From contig JAURQA010000045.1 of assembly GCA_030836345.1 (NCBI GenBank), positions 1-8,504 on the forward strand: a DNA stretch of 8,504 bases, written 5' to 3'. This DNA comes from Bacteroidota bacterium. Its GTDB lineage: Bacteria; Bacteroidota; Bacteroidia; NS11-12g; UBA955. This document shows positions 1 to 6,628 of this stretch, piece by piece. A program made the translations under genes and the position numbers. The notes beneath the pieces were generated by a model. That model was not told the origin of the DNA and did not search any database. It worked only from the letters and a program-made list of their open reading frames with translations. The first letter of the stretch is position 1. Each line of letters opens with the position of its first letter.

Positions 1-1053
1 TCTAACATTTTTAGTATCTGTTACAATTCCTATTTCTGCATAAGCTAAATCCCACTTATCAAAAATAGTGGTAACCTTATCCTCCATTCCTTTCTTCACA
101 ATAACTAACATGCGCTCTTGGCTCTCACTCAGCAGTAATTCCCAATCTTTCATATCTGCTTGGCGCATCGGAACTTTATCTAAATGAATATCCATTCCAA
201 CATCTGTTTTTGCGCTCATTTCGCTCGTTGAACATGTAATTCCAGCCGCTCCCATATCTTGCATTCCAACAACCGCTCCCGTTTCAATAATTTCCATGCT
301 AGTTTCAAGAATAAGTTTTTCAACAAAAGGATCTCCAACCTGAACACTAGGTAAGTCATTCACGCTATCCTCACTCATGTCTTTACTAGCAAATGCAGCA
401 CCATGTATGCCGTCTTTTCCTGTGGCAGAACCAAAAATAAAAATAGGATTTCCAGGTTCTCCTGCTCCAGCACTTACCATTTTTCCATGCGGCATTACGC
501 CAACACTCATGGCATTAACTAAAATATTATGCTCGTAACAGTCGTCAAAGTATACTTCGCCACCTACTGTAGGTATACCAAAAGCATTTCCATAGTTTCC
601 AATGCCCTTAACAACTCCCTTCATTAGCCATTTTGTACGATCTGTGTCTATGCTTCCAAAACGCAACGAATTTAGTTGAGCAATGGGTCTGGCACCCATG
701 CTAAAAATATCTCTATTTATACCACCAACTCCTGTTGCTGCTCCTTGGTAAGGCTCTATTGCGCTGGGGTGATTGTGACTCTCAATTTTAAAACAACAGG
801 CTATTTGATCTCCAATATCAACCAAACCTGCATTTTCTTCTCCTGCGGCAGCAAGAATTTTACTTCCTTCGCGCGGCAAAGTTTTAAGCCATTTGATGGA
901 ATTTTTATAACTGCAGTGTTCGCTCCACATTACGCTGTAAATACTCATCTCCGTAAAATTTGGCTTGCGGCCAAGAATTTCACAAATTTTATCATATTCC
1001 TCGGGCAATAAACCCAGTTGTGTAGCCTGATCTAAAGATGCAACGTTACTCAT
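1..1053 (-). CDS. purL: Phosphoribosylformylglycinamidine synthase PurL, N-terminal part (cut by window edge)
   Basis: PurL is the ATP-dependent synthetase subunit that converts FGAR to FGAM in purine biosynthesis, using ammonia delivered by a PurQ glutaminase with PurS in the short-type complex. The minus-strand frame is open from an ATG at 1053-1051 to the window edge, giving 351 codons of an expected total of about 740. Visible family motifs are WSEHCSYK (residues 43-50, with the conserved His46), ESHNHP (91-96), the glycine-rich AIEPYQGAATGVGG stretch (98-111), PTVGGE (161-166), and further on GDPFVEK, VGMQDMGAAG and SESQERM. The protein begins about 40 residues before the WSEHC motif, as short-type bacterial PurL does; the long fused E. 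coli type has a large extra N-terminal region that is absent here. No frameshift is visible. Family assignment is secure. The C-terminal half and any downstream partner lie outside the window. Confidence 0.96.
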   Translation of the reverse strand, partial: MSNVASLDQATQLGLLPEEYDKICEILGRKPNFTEMSIYSVMWSEHCSYKNSIKWLKTLPREGSKILAAAGEENAGLVDIGDQIACCFKIESHNHPSAIEPYQGAATGVGGINRDIFSMGARPIAQLNSLRFGSIDTDRTKWLMKGVVKGIGNYGNAFGIPTVGGEVYFDDCYEHNILVNAMSVGVMPHGKMVSAGAGEPGNPIFIFGSATGKDGIHGAAFASKDMSEDSVNDLPSVQVGDPFVEKLILETSMEIIETGAVVGMQDMGAAGITCSTSEMSAKTDVGMDIHLDKVPMRQADMKDWELLLSESQERMLVIVKKGMEDKVTTIFDKWDLAYAEIGIVTDTKNVR

Positions 1054-1063
1054 AATTGTGCTG

Positions 1064-1097
1064 CGAATATAACTCTAATGAGATTTTTCATGGCAAA
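1064..1097 (-). promoter_or_regulatory. Candidate purL promoter (Bacteroidota type)
   Basis: Read on the minus strand, TATATTCG (1071-1064) matches the TAnnTTTG -7 box with one mismatch. A TTTG (1097-1094) lies 22 bases upstream, slightly longer than the usual 19-21. The purL ATG follows the box after 10 bases, which would leave a very short leader with no room for a purine riboswitch. This is a motif match only. Confidence 0.4.
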
Positions 1098-1195
1098 GGA
1101 TTTACCTTCTTTCTTAACATTTTTTAACCCTTATTTTACTTCAAGCAATGATTCGGACTTGCTATGATATTTTAGTATGGGTGGACGTATGAAAT

Positions 1196-1243
1196 ATTTA
1201 AGGGGTAAGTTCAATTAAAATAGGCATCTTGGACCCCTTAAGT
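1196..1243. repeat. Inverted repeat in the purL-csp intergenic region
   Basis: TTAAGGGGT (1198-1206) is repeated inverted and exact as ACCCCTTAA (1233-1241), with a 26-base spacer. One G-T wobble and one A-T pair extend it to 11 pairs. No T-tract follows either arm, so it is not a normal intrinsic terminator. It sits about 40 bases upstream of the csp -7 box and about 145 bases upstream of the purL start, so it could be a regulator-binding site or, if transcription starts further up, an RNA hairpin. The rest of the 258-base gap holds nothing I can name. Confidence 0.5.
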
Positions 1244-1281
1244 TTAAATAAAATAAATCCCTTCATACCAGTTAAAAAGCA

Positions 1282-1289
1282 TATATTTG
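1282..1289 (+). promoter_or_regulatory. csp -7 promoter box
   Basis: TATATTTG is a perfect TAnnTTTG box. It lies 22 bases before the csp ATG, so the predicted leader is about 15 bases, unlike the long structured leader of E. coli cspA. No clear TTTG -33 element is seen at the expected distance; TTC at 1262-1264 is the nearest candidate. Confidence 0.6.
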
Positions 1290-1311
1290 CGGCTTAGTAA
1301 AATTAATACCA

Positions 1312-1503
1312 ATGAAAAAAGGAACCGTAAAATTTTTCAATGAAGCCAAAGGATTTGGTTTTATCGTTGATGATGAAACAGAAAAAGAATTCTTCGTACA
1401 CGTATCTGGTCTTATAGACAAGATTAACGAAGGAGATTCAGTTGAATTTGAAGTAACTGAAGGAAAAAAAGGATTAAATGCAGTAAACGTAAAAATAGTT
1501 TAA
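1312..1503 (+). CDS. csp: Cold-shock domain protein (CspA family)
   Basis: This is a 63-residue single cold-shock domain, a small OB-fold protein that binds single-stranded RNA or DNA and acts in the cytoplasm as an RNA chaperone. It starts MKKGTVKFFN. RNP1 is KGFGFI (residues 13-18) and RNP2 is FFVHVS (27-32), so the aromatic nucleic-acid-binding face is intact. It ends with the family pattern EGKKGLNAVNVKIV, and its length is slightly below the usual 65-70. The protein is acidic and lysine-rich with no added domain. It is a single-gene unit, with a perfect -7 box 22 bases upstream and a strong terminator 27 bases downstream. The predicted leader is too short for the thermosensor known from E. 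coli cspA. Cold induction itself cannot be read from the sequence, since many Csp paralogues are constitutive. Confidence 0.95.
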   Translation: MKKGTVKFFNEAKGFGFIVDDETEKEFFVHVSGLIDKINEGDSVEFEVTEGKKGLNAVNVKIV

Positions 1504-1529
1504 ACTCAGATAATTTACTTTCAAAAGTC

Positions 1530-1561
1530 AAAAAGCCTCGTCCACTCGGATGGGGCTTTTT
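1530..1561 (+). terminator. Intrinsic terminator of csp
   Basis: A 14-bp stem (1530-1543 with 1548-1561) closes on the 4-base loop ACTC. All 14 positions pair in RNA if two G-U wobbles are allowed. The stem ends in the T-run, with the matching A-run at its 5' side. The A-run and T-run flank a GC-rich core (GCCTCGTCC / GGATGGGGC), so it may also work for transcripts from the right. No minus-strand gene ends directly into it, however. Confidence 0.9.
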
Positions 1562-1670
1562 GCATTTGGTTGCATCCGAGATATAATTTGGTTAAACTTA
1601 GTGCAGTATAATCTTAAAACAGTTGTCTCTGTTGGAAAATTGCTTAAGAAAATAATAAACCAGTTGCACC

Positions 1671-1690
1671 AAAAAATGGCTGTGTAAGCC
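1671..1690 (-). terminator. Possible weak terminator of the DUF721 gene
   Basis: On the minus strand GGCT-TACAC-AGCC (1690-1678) forms a 4-bp stem with a 5-base loop. It is followed after one A by six T (1676-1671). The stem starts at the last base of the DUF721 stop codon. It is short, so termination efficiency is uncertain. Confidence 0.45.
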
Positions 1691-1992
1691 TACTGAATGA
1701 AAATTTTCTCGATATGATTTCTACCCAATCCAACATTGATTGCCTTCATGAGCTGTTCTCTTCTGTTAAACATTTCATTTTTTACCGCAGCATTATCAAA
1801 ACGGACGTAAATGGTACTTTTAAGCACCTTAATTCCAGTGGTGCAATTGGCCACATTGGGGCCAACAATCTCAGGCCAAATTTTTTCGAGTTCTATTTCG
1901 GTAAACTTAGATGCAAAAAGATATCGGCTATTTATTTTTCCCATCACATCATTGATAGTATTGTGATGTTTGAGTTTAGACTTCTTTAGCAT
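1690..1992 (-). CDS. DUF721 / DciA-like protein
   Basis: This is a 100-residue basic protein of the DUF721 family. Family members related to DciA help load the replicative helicase DnaB in bacteria that lack DnaC. Whether the short Bacteroidota proteins do this is not established. Recognisable features are the N-terminal helical part with INDVMGKI, the core LEKIWPEIVGPNVANCT, the strand STIYVRFDNAAVKNEM and the closing helix ending HIEKIFIQ. The ATG at 1992 is preferred: a TTG two codons upstream (1998) is also in frame, but it falls at or before the transcription start expected from the TATATTTG box at 2009-2002. It lies downstream of the permease on the same strand with a 51-base gap. It has its own promoter box, so it need not depend on permease transcription. 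Family assignment is good; function is by family only. Confidence 0.82.
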   Translation of the reverse strand: MLKKSKLKHHNTINDVMGKINSRYLFASKFTEIELEKIWPEIVGPNVANCTTGIKVLKSTIYVRFDNAAVKNEMFNRREQLMKAINVGLGRNHIEKIFIQ

Positions 1993-2001
1993 ATACAATC
2001 A

Positions 2002-2009
2002 CAAATATA
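2002..2009 (-). promoter_or_regulatory. -7 promoter box of the DUF721 gene
   Basis: On the minus strand TATATTTG is a perfect TAnnTTTG match. The ATG at 1992 begins 9 bases beyond the box, so the predicted transcript is leaderless or carries only a few untranslated bases. No TTTG is seen at -33. Confidence 0.55.
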
Positions 2010-2043
2010 AAACAGAAATGGTACCCTTGTATTTATGATTTTC

Positions 2044-3675
2044 TTATTTATCCGTATTCAAGGCGCTTTTTCTATATCCATAGATAAAGTATATAATGAT
2101 ACCAATAACAAACCAGACAAAGAACCAGAACCAATTGCTCATCTCCATTCCTGTAAGTAAATATAAGCAAGTGCTTACCCCAAGCAGTGGAATCAAAGAC
2201 CAATCCTTCAGAAAGGCAAATACAGATAAAATTATCACAATGATCCAAAATAGAATATGCGATAATCCAAAAATACTATTAAAGTTTTCTGGCTGAACCA
2301 TTTCGCTGAAGTAATCGGGTATAAAATAATTTGAAATTAAGGCAGATGTCAGCGCGAGAAGAGGATATGTATATTTGGCTTTGATATGAGGCATGTGAAA
2401 ACGATCTTTTTCTTTCTTCCTCCTTGGAAGTAAAAGAATGCCTCCGCAAACCAGTACAAACGCAAACAGAGTGCCTATGGATGTAAAATCCAAGACAAAG
2501 TCTTTATCTGTAAACAGAATGGGTATTCCCACCACTAAACCAGTTACAATGGTTGCAAAAGAGGGTGTCTTGTATTTTGGGTGAATGGTTGAGAATTTTT
2601 TCGGAATTAATCCATCTCTACTCATGCTAAACCATATCCGGGGTTGGCCCATTTGAAACACCAAAAGAACACTGGTCATTGCAATCACTGCGCTTATAGA
2701 AACAATATATTCCAACCATTTTACACCTTTTTCAGCTAAGGCAAAAGCCAATGGGTCCGTCACATTTAATGAAGTGTAGCTGACCATGCCAGTGAGTACT
2801 AAGGATATAAGAATATAAAGAATGGTGCAAATTAAAAGAGAATACAGCATGCCTCTTGGCAAATCTCGCTTGGGATTTTCACACTCCTCAGCCATCGTAC
2901 TTAGCGCGTCAAAACCAATGTAAGTAAAGAATACGGCACTCACACTACCCATGACTCCACCAAATCCTGTGGGCATAAACGGGACGTAATTATCAAAATC
3001 AATATAGAAAAAACCAACAATAATTACCGTGATAATGACGGCTACTTTTAGCAATACCATAATATTACTGGCTCGTTTACTCTCACTAATTCCTATGTAA
3101 ACTAATGCAGTAATGAAGATGTTTATAAGGATTGCTGGTAAATCTAAAATAATTCGTAAACCACCAATAACAGGTGCTGAACTCCACGCTGCCAAAGCAT
3201 GCGTATCCGTACTTATTGATTTTTTAGCAGCCACATAACTCATGCTTAACCATTCAGGTATATGAACATGCATATTCTCTAATAAATTAACAAAATAGCC
3301 GCTCCAACTAAAAGAAACATAAATATTTCCAATGGCATACTCCATAAGCAATGCCCAACCGATAATCCAGGCGAATAACTCCCCAAAGGAAGCATAAGCA
3401 TAGGTATATGCACTCCCTGAAACAGGTATTCGGGTGCTAAATTCTGCATAGCACAGCGCCGCAAAGCCGCAGGCAATTGCACATATAACAAATAAATAAA
3501 TGATCGCTGGCCCCCCATTTGCGCAAGCTTCTCCTACGGAGCTAAAAATTCCACCACCAATAATGGCCGCCATTCCTAAGAAAACCAAATCTCGTAGGCT
3601 TAACACTCGTTTTAAGCCGCTGCTATTTTCTCCAAAATTTGTTTTTCGTCTACGTATGGAATCCAAAAATTTCAC
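2044..3675 (-). CDS. APC-superfamily amino acid permease (CAT/YfnA-like)
   Basis: This 543-residue inner-membrane transporter probably takes up amino acids by proton symport. The APC fold shows in the broken first helix IIGGGIFSSVG (residues 38-48), CYAEF (75-79), PVSGSAYTYAY (84-94) and the long signature FFTYIGFDALSTMAEECENP (249-268) followed by KRDLPRGM. I count about 12-14 hydrophobic segments, and the C-terminal extra helices are typical of the CAT branch (cationic amino acid transporter, YfnA, GkApcT). Substrate is not readable; alanine and basic amino acids are known for relatives. The start is GTG at 3675: no in-frame ATG or TTG lies between it and the upstream stop, and the next Met (residue 35) would cut into TM1. 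A 9-codon ATG reading frame upstream ends in a GTGA overlap with this start. Its 5' end faces the metal cassette across 63 bases. Confidence 0.9.
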   Translation of the reverse strand: MKFLDSIRRRKTNFGENSSGLKRVLSLRDLVFLGMAAIIGGGIFSSVGEACANGGPAIIYLFVICAIACGFAALCYAEFSTRIPVSGSAYTYAYASFGELFAWIIGWALLMEYAIGNIYVSFSWSGYFVNLLENMHVHIPEWLSMSYVAAKKSISTDTHALAAWSSAPVIGGLRIILDLPAILINIFITALVYIGISESKRASNIMVLLKVAVIITVIIVGFFYIDFDNYVPFMPTGFGGVMGSVSAVFFTYIGFDALSTMAEECENPKRDLPRGMLYSLLICTILYILISLVLTGMVSYTSLNVTDPLAFALAEKGVKWLEYIVSISAVIAMTSVLLVFQMGQPRIWFSMSRDGLIPKKFSTIHPKYKTPSFATIVTGLVVGIPILFTDKDFVLDFTSIGTLFAFVLVCGGILLLPRRKKEKDRFHMPHIKAKYTYPLLALTSALISNYFIPDYFSEMVQPENFNSIFGLSHILFWIIVIILSVFAFLKDWSLIPLLGVSTCLYLLTGMEMSNWFWFFVWFVIGIIIYFIYGYRKSALNTDK

Positions 3676-3702
3676 TCTGCAAACAAAGGTGTAAATCTCA
3701 TA

Positions 3703-3733
3703 TTTGCAATAGCTTAATTATTTTTTATCTTTG
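3703..3733 (+). promoter_or_regulatory. Promoter of the metal-related cassette
   Basis: TTTG (3703-3706), a 19-base spacer and TATCTTTG (3726-3733) match the full Bacteroidota consensus TTTG-N19-21-TAnnTTTG. This is the best promoter in the window. The ATG of the first cassette gene begins 5 bases after the -7 box, so transcription should start at or next to the start codon. It occupies nearly half of the 63-base divergent region shared with the permease. Confidence 0.8.
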
Positions 3734-3738
3734 TACAG

Positions 3739-4116
3739 ATGAAGATAGTCACATTAGTCATGCTTTTGGTCTTAACGTTTAGCAGCGGTTTTGCCCAATT
3801 TGCTATGCACATGTGTGATGACGCTGGTGTTTTATTGGCTGCGGATAATTGCTCTAATGCAGATAAATGCTGCGAACAGAATTCGAATGAAGGGGATGAG
3901 CATTGCAGTACAGAGTACATTTATGTGCTTACTGCAAAATTTAAGAGTACCAGATATAAAATCAATCTTAATGTAGATTACTTTGATATGCTTTGGCCTT
4001 CCCTGCGCATCCATCCAGGTACTTTAAGTTTGGCTCATCAAACCAAACATCTCATTAACTATTCTTTTCGTCAAAGCCCTTTAGATCAAAGCTATACAGG
4101 CGTTTTCCTTATTTGA
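3739..4116 (+). CDS. Small secreted His/Cys-rich protein, HYC_CC_PP-like
   Basis: This 125-residue protein has a clear signal peptide: MK, a hydrophobic stretch of about 13 residues, then SSGFAQ with cleavage likely near residue 19-20. The mature N-terminus carries HMC (24-26), Cys38, the pair CC (44-45) and HC (55-56) in an acidic, Asn-rich stretch, a good set of soft-metal ligands. The last part, HLINYSFRQSPLDQSYTGVFLI in outline (104-125), resembles the C-terminal end of the HYC_CC_PP family of Bacteroidota. Here HYC is replaced by HMC, and the PP motif is not intact, so I call it a divergent member. Family function is unknown to me; a periplasmic role in metal binding is inferred from the ligands and from the HMA protein and TonB receptor downstream. 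It is the first gene after a strong promoter and is probably translated from a leaderless or near-leaderless transcript. Confidence 0.72.
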   Translation: MKIVTLVMLLVLTFSSGFAQFAMHMCDDAGVLLAADNCSNADKCCEQNSNEGDEHCSTEYIYVLTAKFKSTRYKINLNVDYFDMLWPSLRIHPGTLSLAHQTKHLINYSFRQSPLDQSYTGVFLI

Positions 4117-4176
4117 TACCTATAATTTTATCCGAAAATCGATTGAAATTTATGAAGAGTTTCATTGATTAAACTA

Positions 4177-4189
4177 TTGAAATCTTCAA
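4177..4189. promoter_or_regulatory. Small palindrome upstream of the HMA gene
   Basis: TTGAA-ATC-TTCAA is a perfect 5-bp dyad with a 3-base centre, 28 bases before the HMA start codon, in the 101-base gap between the first two cassette genes. No TAnnTTTG box is present in this gap, so it is more likely an internal operon site, or chance, than a promoter operator. The rest of the gap is AT-rich and unremarkable. Confidence 0.25.
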
Positions 4190-4217
4190 GTAGTGTAAAG
4201 TTATAACAAAGAAAGAA

Positions 4218-4577
4218 ATGAAAAATAAAATAAAAATTATAGGAATGCTTGCTATTCTGATGGCATGCGTTAGTTTTAATATGCCCAATAAGCGCAAGAT
4301 TGTTACCACAACTATAAAGGTTGAAGGAAGCTGCGGTATGTGTAAGGACAGAATAGAAGAGGCTTTGGATGTTAAATATATTTGTAAGGCTATCTGGAAT
4401 GTCGACTCTGAAAACTTAGTCGTTAAATATAGAGCAGATAAAATGGATGAGATTCAAATACATAATATTGTAGCTGGAGTTGGTCATGACACAGATAAGG
4501 TAAAAGCAACAGATAAGAGTTATGCTAATTTACCTGGATGTTGCAGGTACAGAGAGGGAGCTAAATGCGGACACTAA
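4218..4577 (+). CDS. Exported heavy-metal-associated (HMA) domain protein
   Basis: This 119-residue protein has an export signal and an HMA (ferredoxin-like) domain of the CopZ/Atx1 type that binds Cu(I) or similar metals with two cysteines. The N-terminus has basic KNKIK, a hydrophobic stretch, and LMAC (14-17), which could be a lipobox (Cys17), although Met at -2 is not the best fit. The HMA domain runs from about residue 28 to 95: strand VTTTIKVEG, then SCGMCKDRIEEAL with the CxxC ligands Cys39 and Cys42, and the second half NLVVKYRADK. A C-terminal tail adds CC (108-109), Cys117 and His119, a possible second metal site. CopZ-type chaperones are cytoplasmic, so a secreted form points to periplasmic metal handling. 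Its last 13 bases overlap the start of the TonB receptor gene, which suggests coupled translation. No separate promoter is visible. Confidence 0.88.
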   Translation: MKNKIKIIGMLAILMACVSFNMPNKRKIVTTTIKVEGSCGMCKDRIEEALDVKYICKAIWNVDSENLVVKYRADKMDEIQIHNIVAGVGHDTDKVKATDKSYANLPGCCRYREGAKCGH

Positions 4578-6607
4578 AAAGAGGACTGGTAGCATTAATT
4601 ATACTCTGTTTCACCTTCTCTCTTAAATCTCAGATAGATACCAACCGAAAATCTATTGATACTGTTAAAATTTCACAAGAACAGGATGCATTTAGAATAA
4701 ATGGTACAGGTGGAATTAAGAGTGAAATTTTAAACAAGGACGAGTTTAAAAAAGCAGCTTGCTGTACCTTAAGCGAGAGTTTTGAAAGCACAAATACCGT
4801 AGAAGTTGCTAGTACCGATGGCGTTTCTGGAGTAAAGAAGGTACAAATGCTAGGATTGGCAAGTAAGTACGTACTTATTTCTAGAAATCAAATGACGCTG
4901 ATACGCGGGGTAAATACTTTAGACGGGATGACGGAAATACCTGGTCCAATGGTAGAGAATGTTTACGTTGCCAAAGGTGCGGGAAGTGTTACTAATGGAT
5001 ACGAGAGCATTACCGGAGGAATTGATGTTGCGCTTAAACTAAAAAAAGCGCCTCATTTATTCATTAATGGGTATTATAATAACCAATCGAGAAATGAGCA
5101 GAATATCATTTGGCGAGAGGATATTAATAAAAATCTAATTAATGTGGCTTATGGGCACCATATGGGTATGAGAATGCCAGTAGATAATAACAAAGACGGT
5201 TTTGCAGACATGCCTTTAAATAATATGCTTCGCATCGGTGATGTTGTTAAATTTCAGGGAAATAGGATTGAGGGAATGGTAGGATTTACATACTTAGATA
5301 ATGAGACTCAGAGCGGTCAAATAAGTTCCTGGAACGAGGAGTTTGCGCCTAGAAGTGCGAACTATCGTTATTCAAATAGCCATCAAAATTTGCAACTATT
5401 TGGTAAACTTGGAATTTTTCTGCCTAAAGGGAATAGCATAGGAAACATATTTCAATTCAATTCCAATGATCAATCCATGACCATGATAAATAATTCTCCT
5501 GGCATAGGCAGATCCTTAGCCATGAATCAAGACCATTACAGATATATAGGGATGCTTGCATATAATTTAGGCAATGAGCTAGAAACTAAATCTGGTATTG
5601 AGTTAAATAGAGACGAAATGAAAGATGACTATACCGAGGTAATGAGTGGGTCTAATAGAAGTCGCTTTAACCGAGTTGAAAATGTAGTGGGAGTCTTTAC
5701 CGAATGGTCTAAGGAGTGGGAAAAAACCACTCTAGTTCTTGGTGGACGCGCTGATTATAGCGACTTGTACGGTTTGTTTTTTACCCCACGACTTCATTTA
5801 AGGCAGGAGTTGACAGAGGACCAATCGATCCATTTTCAAGCTGGAGGGGGAAGAAGAACTCCATTTGTCTTTGCTGAAAATTTTCCCTACCTCATATCAA
5901 ATAGAAGCTTACGGTTTTCGGATACAATAGGTGGAATAAATAATAGAGCCTATGGTCAAAATCAGGAGATTGGATATAATACAGGAGTGAGCTACACAGC
6001 AAAATTTAATATGTTTGGATATACTTCTACCTTTTCTACAGATGTTTTCTTTACTTATTTTCAAAATCAATTAGTTTTAGACAGAGATTCAGATCCTACG
6101 GAGCTATTGGTTAGCGCGCAAAAAGGAACGTATAGTAATGTGGCCCAAGTCGATTGGATCGTAGTACCCAGAAGAAGAATGGAGTATCACTTTAGTTATC
6201 GCTATGCACGGGCCATGCAAAAAACCAATGGTCAATGGCAGCAGCAGGTGTTTCAATCGCCGCATCGCTTCGTAAATGTTTTAAGTCATAAAACAAGAAG
6301 TAATTGGAGTTTTAATAGCATCTGGCAGATCAATAGTCCATCGCGTTACCCAAATTCCGAGAAATTGCCTACTAACCTTAGAAGAGCAGATAAAACGCCT
6401 TGGTTGCATGTGGTGAATGTATTGGTACAGAAAACCATGAAATCATGGGAGATTTATGGTGGAGTGGAAAATATCCTTAATGTGAGACAAGTGAATCCGA
6501 TAATGGCTTCAGATGATCCTACAAATCCATTCTTTGATGCCGCATATGCATGGGGGCCTGCCAATGGTATAAATGCCTTTTTAGGGTTTAGATATACACT
6601 CAAATAA
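4565..6607 (+). CDS. TonB-dependent outer-membrane receptor, probably for a metal
   Basis: This 680-residue outer-membrane active transporter is energised by TonB-ExbBD. A signal peptide (about 1-22, ending SLKSQ) is followed by IDTVKIS (31-37), a plausible TonB box. The plug spans roughly 50-160: KKAACCTLSESFES (62-75), VKKVQMLGL, and the usual plug end VENVYVAKGAGSVTNGYESITGGIDV. The rest is a beta-barrel with alternating polar and aromatic strands, ending FLGFRYTLK. Many Bacteroidota receptors of this type carry an N-terminal carboxypeptidase-regulatory-like domain of about 80-90 residues; this one does not. The AACC motif in the plug recurs in receptors beside HMA proteins (from memory) and could bind metal. 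The substrate is inferred from context only. It is not a SusC type: it is too short and has no SusD partner. The gene overlaps the HMA gene by 13 bases and is followed by a strong terminator. Confidence 0.9.
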   Translation: MRTLKRGLVALIILCFTFSLKSQIDTNRKSIDTVKISQEQDAFRINGTGGIKSEILNKDEFKKAACCTLSESFESTNTVEVASTDGVSGVKKVQMLGLASKYVLISRNQMTLIRGVNTLDGMTEIPGPMVENVYVAKGAGSVTNGYESITGGIDVALKLKKAPHLFINGYYNNQSRNEQNIIWREDINKNLINVAYGHHMGMRMPVDNNKDGFADMPLNNMLRIGDVVKFQGNRIEGMVGFTYLDNETQSGQISSWNEEFAPRSANYRYSNSHQNLQLFGKLGIFLPKGNSIGNIFQFNSNDQSMTMINNSPGIGRSLAMNQDHYRYIGMLAYNLGNELETKSGIELNRDEMKDDYTEVMSGSNRSRFNRVENVVGVFTEWSKEWEKTTLVLGGRADYSDLYGLFFTPRLHLRQELTEDQSIHFQAGGGRRTPFVFAENFPYLISNRSLRFSDTIGGINNRAYGQNQEIGYNTGVSYTAKFNMFGYTSTFSTDVFFTYFQNQLVLDRDSDPTELLVSAQKGTYSNVAQVDWIVVPRRRMEYHFSYRYARAMQKTNGQWQQQVFQSPHRFVNVLSHKTRSNWSFNSIWQINSPSRYPNSEKLPTNLRRADKTPWLHVVNVLVQKTMKSWEIYGGVENILNVRQVNPIMASDDPTNPFFDAAYAWGPANGINAFLGFRYTLK

Positions 6608-6628
6608 GTGCATATTTTCAAAAATAAG

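Noticed and set aside
676..1011. 111-residue plus-strand open frame
   Set aside because: It lies fully antisense to the well-supported purL frame, has no promoter box, and its product has no domain I recognise.
1177..1218. Possible 13-codon peptide (MGGRMKYLRGKFN) upstream of csp
   Set aside because: It is too short to support without conservation, has no promoter box before it, and runs through the left arm of the inverted repeat.
1054..1311. A purine riboswitch or long cold-shock leader in the purL-csp gap
   Set aside because: The predicted start points leave leaders of only about 5-15 bases on both sides, and I see no purine-riboswitch core.
1714..1989. 91-residue plus-strand open frame
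   Set aside because: Exactly antisense to the DUF721 gene, which has clear family motifs and a perfect promoter box.
1690..1998. TTG start two codons upstream for the DUF721 gene
   Set aside because: The TTG at 1998 is only 3 bases from the -7 box, at or before the expected transcription start; the ATG at 1992 fits better.
3279..3518. 79-residue minus-strand frame within the permease
   Set aside because: A shifted-frame shadow of the permease; its hydrophobic character follows from the membrane segments read in another frame.
3714..3920. 68-residue minus-strand frame opposite the first cassette gene
   Set aside because: It is antisense to a gene with a signal peptide and consensus promoter, and its cysteines mirror composition rather than a known domain.
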